This document shows, piece after piece, positions 60,874-64,000 of a stretch of DNA of 64,000 nt; positions within the stretch are counted from its first letter, which is position 1, and every line of letters begins with the position of its first letter. The notes under the pieces were generated by a model. It was not told where the DNA came from and ran no database searches. It was given only the letters and a program-made list of their open reading frames with translations. The translations under genes were made by a program, and so were the position numbers. Location of the stretch: NCBI GenBank assembly GCA_028281785.1, contig JANQJG010000036.1, forward strand, positions 52,135 through 116,134, read 5' to 3'. Source of the stretch: Rhodospirillales bacterium (GTDB lineage Bacteria; Pseudomonadota; Alphaproteobacteria; Rhodospirillales; Shumkoniaceae).

Positions 60874-62822
60874 TCCTGGGGAAACCCGTCATAAGTGCCG
60901 GGTTTAAAGCCCGCCAGCAGACGCTGCCAGAAACCCTCCGGCTCCTTCTTCTCCGGCCGGCCCTCGAAGTCGAGCCCCGGCAACGGCCTTTTCGGCAGGC
61001 CGTCATGGGCGGCGACCATGAAATCCCGCCACAGCCGCGCCGGCAGGCCGCCGCCGGTCACGCTTTTCATCGGTCGGGCGTCGTCATTTCCCATCCAGAC
61101 ACCGGCCACGAGATCCGCCGTGAAGCCCATAAACCAAGCGTCGCGGAAGCTTTGGCTGGTCCCGGTCTTGCCGGCCGCGGGCCGGTCGAAAGCCGCCGCG
61201 CGCCCGGTCCCGGAGACGAGAACCTCGGCCAGCATCTGATTCATTGCGGTAACATGCTCGCCGTCGACCACGGCACCCGGTCCCGACCCTTCACGGCGAT
61301 AGAGCACGTTACCCTGGCGGTCGCGAATCTCCTGGATACCGTATGGCCAGACACCGCGCCCGCCATTGGCGAGAACGGCGTAAACGGCGGTCAGCTCGAT
61401 CAGGCTGACCTCGCCGGCGCCAAGCGCGAGGCTCGGGCGGGCCGAGAGTTCGGCGGTCAAGCCCAGTTTTCTGGCGGTATCGACGACACGTTGACGGCCG
61501 ACCCGCTCGGTGACCCGTACGGCAACGGAGTTCAGGGATTTGGCCATCGCGTCCTGCAGCGTCACGGGCCCCAGATGACGCCCGTCGAAATTGCGAGGCG
61601 ACCACCCATCGATAGTGATCGGTGCGTCCGTCATTTGGGTCGCGGGTGTCAGGCCGGCCTCCAGACCGGCCATGTAGACGACCGGCTTGAAGGCCGAGCC
61701 CGGCTGCCGATGGGCCTGGGCCGCTCGGTTGAACTGGCTCCGCCGGTAGTTTCCGCCGCCGACCATGGCCCGCACGGCCCCGTCCGGAGACAACCCGACC
61801 AATGCCGCCTCGCCGGCCCCCGCCGCCTTACCCTGGCTTTCGAGGATTGCCGCGACGGCCCTCTCGGCCTTGCCCTGGAGAAGGGGGTCCAACGTCGTGA
61901 CCACGACGAGGTCGCGGTCGTCCGGAGAGACGTAATCGGAAACCTGTTCAAGGACCCAGTCGACGAAATAGCGGCCGTAGCGCCCCGAGCTCGCGAGGAC
62001 CATCCGTTCCGCCTCGGCTTTCGCCCGCCGCATCTGATCGGCGGACAGAAAGCCGACATCCGACATCCGGCTCAGCACCAGATTGGTGCGCTGCTTGGCG
62101 GCGTCGAGATTGGCGCGTGGGTTGTAGCGCGACGGCGCCTTCAGCAACCCGGCCAGCATGGCCGACTCGTAGGTCGAGAGCTGTTTCGCCGAGCGTCCGA
62201 AATACCTCCAGGCGGCGGCGTCGACCCCATAGGCGCCGGCCCCCAGATACATCCTGTTGAGGTAGATGGTCAGGATTTCGTCCTTGGTGAACTTGCGTTC
62301 CAGCCACAATGCGAGGATGAACTCCTGGGCTTTGCGGCTGAATGTCCGCTCCGGGGTCAGAAAGAGGTTCTTCGCCAACTGCTGGGTGATCGTGCTGCCC
62401 CCCTGCACGATACGTCCCGCGCGCAGATTGGCAACGGCCGCCCGCGTCAACCCTCGGGGATCGACCCCGAAATGGGAGTAGAAGCGGCGGTCCTCGATGG
62501 CGAGCACCGCATTCGGCAAAGCCGGCGGCAGCTCCTTCAGGCTCAATGGCGCACCATACAGGTCGCCAAACGTCGCCAATTCGGCTCCGTCGGCCGCGAC
62601 CACGGTTACCGTCGGCCGGCGCGTGGCGGACAGCGCCTGGTCGACATCGGGCAGATTCGTGGCGTACCACGCCACCCCCAGGCCAACGATGATGAGCGCC
62701 CAGACCGCCGCCGTGGCGATCCATTTGGCAAAAAACCAGAAGATCGGTCGGCGGGCCGGTTTTTTCGCACCCTTTTTCGGGCTGGCATTCACCCTTGTAT
62801 TGACGCGCTTGGCTTTGGCCAT
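60870..62822 (-). CDS. Penicillin-binding protein 1A (transglycosylase/transpeptidase)
   Basis: This 650-residue class A PBP has an N-terminal membrane anchor (AVWALIIVGLGVAWYATN), a GT51 glycosyltransferase domain (about 85-260, with the catalytic ED in AIEDRRFYSHFGVD and GGSTITQQLAKN) and a transpeptidase domain (about 330-600). The transpeptidase motifs are SxxK in GSAFKPVVY, SxN in SLN and KTG in GKTGTSQ. All are present, so the enzyme should polymerise and cross-link peptidoglycan. Start 62822 gives the basic MAKAKRVNTR tail. Confidence 0.94.
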   Translation of the reverse strand: MAKAKRVNTRVNASPKKGAKKPARRPIFWFFAKWIATAAVWALIIVGLGVAWYATNLPDVDQALSATRRPTVTVVAADGAELATFGDLYGAPLSLKELPPALPNAVLAIEDRRFYSHFGVDPRGLTRAAVANLRAGRIVQGGSTITQQLAKNLFLTPERTFSRKAQEFILALWLERKFTKDEILTIYLNRMYLGAGAYGVDAAAWRYFGRSAKQLSTYESAMLAGLLKAPSRYNPRANLDAAKQRTNLVLSRMSDVGFLSADQMRRAKAEAERMVLASSGRYGRYFVDWVLEQVSDYVSPDDRDLVVVTTLDPLLQGKAERAVAAILESQGKAAGAGEAALVGLSPDGAVRAMVGGGNYRRSQFNRAAQAHRQPGSAFKPVVYMAGLEAGLTPATQMTDAPITIDGWSPRNFDGRHLGPVTLQDAMAKSLNSVAVRVTERVGRQRVVDTARKLGLTAELSARPSLALGAGEVSLIELTAVYAVLANGGRGVWPYGIQEIRDRQGNVLYRREGSGPGAVVDGEHVTAMNQMLAEVLVSGTGRAAAFDRPAAGKTGTSQSFRDAWFMGFTADLVAGVWMGNDDARPMKSVTGGGLPARLWRDFMVAAHDGLPKRPLPGLDFEGRPEKKEPEGFWQRLLAGFKPGTYDGFPQD

Positions 62823-63028
62823 GATGTGAACTTGAAGGCGCTTTGTGTCGAAAATCGGGCTAAAACCGGGCATTTGGTCGCCCGCGCCCCGGACCGCGGC
62901 AGCCAATTCCGCCGAAGTCTCTTTGTATCGCTAAACCCGTCAATATGCTCGCCGGGCCATGATCCGCAACCTAAATTAACCGCAACTTTTGTTCTATTGA
63001 TCCATCCGCCGGGAAGGAGAGTCCACCC

Positions 63029-63709
63029 ATGCGCTGGGGCCGTTTCCTGCGCCGCGCGTTTCTGGCCGTCCTGGTCCTGCTCGTGGGGCTGCCGGCGGCG
63101 CTGCTCGCCCTCTACCGCGTTGTTTCGCCCCCTGTCACGCCGCTGATGGTGATCCGCATGTGGGATGGCGCCGATCTTCGGCAGCGCTGGGTGCCGCTCG
63201 AACGCATCTCGCCCCATCTCATACGTTCGGTGATCGCCTCCGAGGACGCCAAGTTCTGTGAGCATGACGGCTTCGACTGGGACGCGGTCAACGACGCCAT
63301 CGACGACTACCGGCGCGGCGACCGGCTTCGCGGCGCCAGCACGATCACCATGCAAACCGCCAAGAACCTCTTCCTGTGGCCGGATCGAACTTGGCTGCGT
63401 AAGGGCTTCGAGGCCTATCTCACCGTCATGATGGAGGCCATCTGGGACAAGAGGCGAATCCTCGAGACGTATCTGAACATCGTGGAATGGGGGGACGGTC
63501 TCTACGGCGCCGAGGCCGCCGCCCGGGTACATTTCCGCGTACCGGCATCGGATTTGAGCCGGCGCCAGGGCGCACTCATGGCCGCCGTCCTGCCGAATCC
63601 GCTCCGTTGGTCGCCTAACCGCCCCACCGACTACATCTCCCGACGCGCCGGAACCATCGCCACTCGCGCCCGGTCGGTCAGCCTCGCCAAGAACGGGGGC
63701 TGTCCTTAG
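63029..63709 (+). CDS. mtgA: Monofunctional peptidoglycan glycosyltransferase MtgA
   Basis: This 226-residue GT51 enzyme polymerises lipid II without a transpeptidase domain. One N-terminal membrane helix ([20 protein letters not shown]) is followed by the catalytic [17 protein letters not shown] and [28 protein letters not shown] precedes the ATG. It is divergent from PBP1A, with a 206-base gap that holds no further gene, so both glycan polymerases sit side by side. Confidence 0.95.
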   Translation: MRWGRFLRRAFLAVLVLLVGLPAALLALYRVVSPPVTPLMVIRMWDGADLRQRWVPLERISPHLIRSVIASEDAKFCEHDGFDWDAVNDAIDDYRRGDRLRGASTITMQTAKNLFLWPDRTWLRKGFEAYLTVMMEAIWDKRRILETYLNIVEWGDGLYGAEAAARVHFRVPASDLSRRQGALMAAVLPNPLRWSPNRPTDYISRRAGTIATRARSVSLAKNGGCP

Positions 63710-63766
63710 CCTGGATTTGTATCTTCTATGAGCGCATGCCGAACTAAGACTGGTTCGGGCTGATCG

Positions 63767-64000
63767 CTAAGAGTTTTCGCCTCCCAGGTATGTCCGAATG
63801 AACGTCAAAAGATCCTGGCGGGAAGCCTCATCGGTCCGCGCATGCCGGCCAATCGTATATCCCATGGTGGTGCAGTGTTCCGCTGCGGACACCACATCTT
63901 CATCGGTAGCCAGCTCCGTGCCTGAGGTAAGCTCTTCGGCCTTTCCATCCTTCGCGATCTCGAAGCGGCAGGTCGCGAAATTCGGCGCCCCGCCGGCGAA
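63767..64000 (-). CDS. Partial CDS of unknown function running off the window end
   Basis: The minus-strand frame is open from base 64000 to a TAG at 63767-63769 (77 codons). It contains no start codon except a late internal ATG, so it is the 3' end of a gene beginning beyond the window. The visible residues include CRFEIAKDGK, TELATDED and HCTTMGYTIGRHARTDEASRQDLL, and the sequence ends GGENS. I do not recognise the family. The stop faces the mtgA stop. Confidence 0.6.
   Translation of the reverse strand, partial: FAGGAPNFATCRFEIAKDGKAEELTSGTELATDEDVVSAAEHCTTMGYTIGRHARTDEASRQDLLTFIRTYLGGENS

Noticed and set aside
60429..63146. 905-codon plus-strand open frame across the PBP1A gene
   Set aside because: Antisense to PBP1A and overlapping the membrane methyltransferase; no start support and no family features.

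Overview
The window is ordinary chromosome from a high-GC alphaproteobacterium. The evidence is gene order and content: a SUF cluster with SufU, SufT and SufA, a kdsD-lptC-lptA-lptB-rpoN-hpf-ptsN block, a DUF1150 gene beside an Hsp20 gene, a thrS-infC-rpmI-rplT-pheS-pheT translation block, and homologues of mitochondrial proteins (NDUFA9-like, ABHD10-like). A Rhodospirillales-like lineage seems plausible, but I cannot place it firmly. I see no prophage, transposase, CRISPR array, rRNA or plasmid gene. Coding density is very high, so many antisense frames are open by chance.

Layout: 1-3782 is the end of a SUF Fe-S assembly operon (sufD partial, sufS, sufU, sufT, sufA) followed by a CGFS monothiol glutaredoxin. 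3949-4739 holds Hsp20 and DUF1150. 4911-11208, on the minus strand, holds LPS transport, sigma-54, the hibernation factor and EIIA-Ntr. 11378-16015 holds an RNase D-like gene, tRNA-Leu(CAG), an NDUFA9-like protein, a class III cyclase and a secreted unknown. 16063-24045, on the minus strand, is the thrS to pheT block, with an extra P-loop GTPase gene between pheS and pheT. 24042-29344 holds two glycosyltransferases, an ABHD10-like hydrolase, an SDR protein and TPR/unknown proteins. 29345-32199 is the phage-shock system: pspA, pspB and two pspC genes behind a near-consensus sigma-54 promoter, with pspF divergent. 32212-41120 holds a GST, a YHS protein, msrPQ, an IalB-like protein, rlmN, an ArnT-like transferase, PAP2 and argG. 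41126-45551 holds a UDG-family protein, a sirtuin, and a likely protein-deglycation run (LMW phosphatase, two tandem fructosamine-kinase paralogues, HAD phosphatase). 45530-58659 holds an RNA ligase-like protein, FIST, GDSL esterase, an ABC exporter pair, BI-1, AhpD-like, SCO1, YcgN, YgjP, Ada, an MFS pump, YjbQ and a lipoprotein. 58758-64000 holds hldE, a membrane methyltransferase, PBP1A, mtgA and a partial unknown gene.

The most striking feature is non-coding. Upstream of thrS is an 18-codon reading frame containing eleven consecutive threonine codons. It is followed by mutually exclusive 1:2, 2:3 and 3:4 RNA pairings, and the 3:4 pairing is an intrinsic terminator ending in six U residues just before the thrS start. 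This has the full architecture of ribosome-mediated transcription attenuation controlling threonyl-tRNA synthetase. The terminator's 3' arm also contains the thrS Shine-Dalgarno, so translation may be gated too. Just downstream, infC has an ideally spaced Shine-Dalgarno in front of an in-frame AUA codon, which suggests a non-canonical start suited to IF3 autoregulation.
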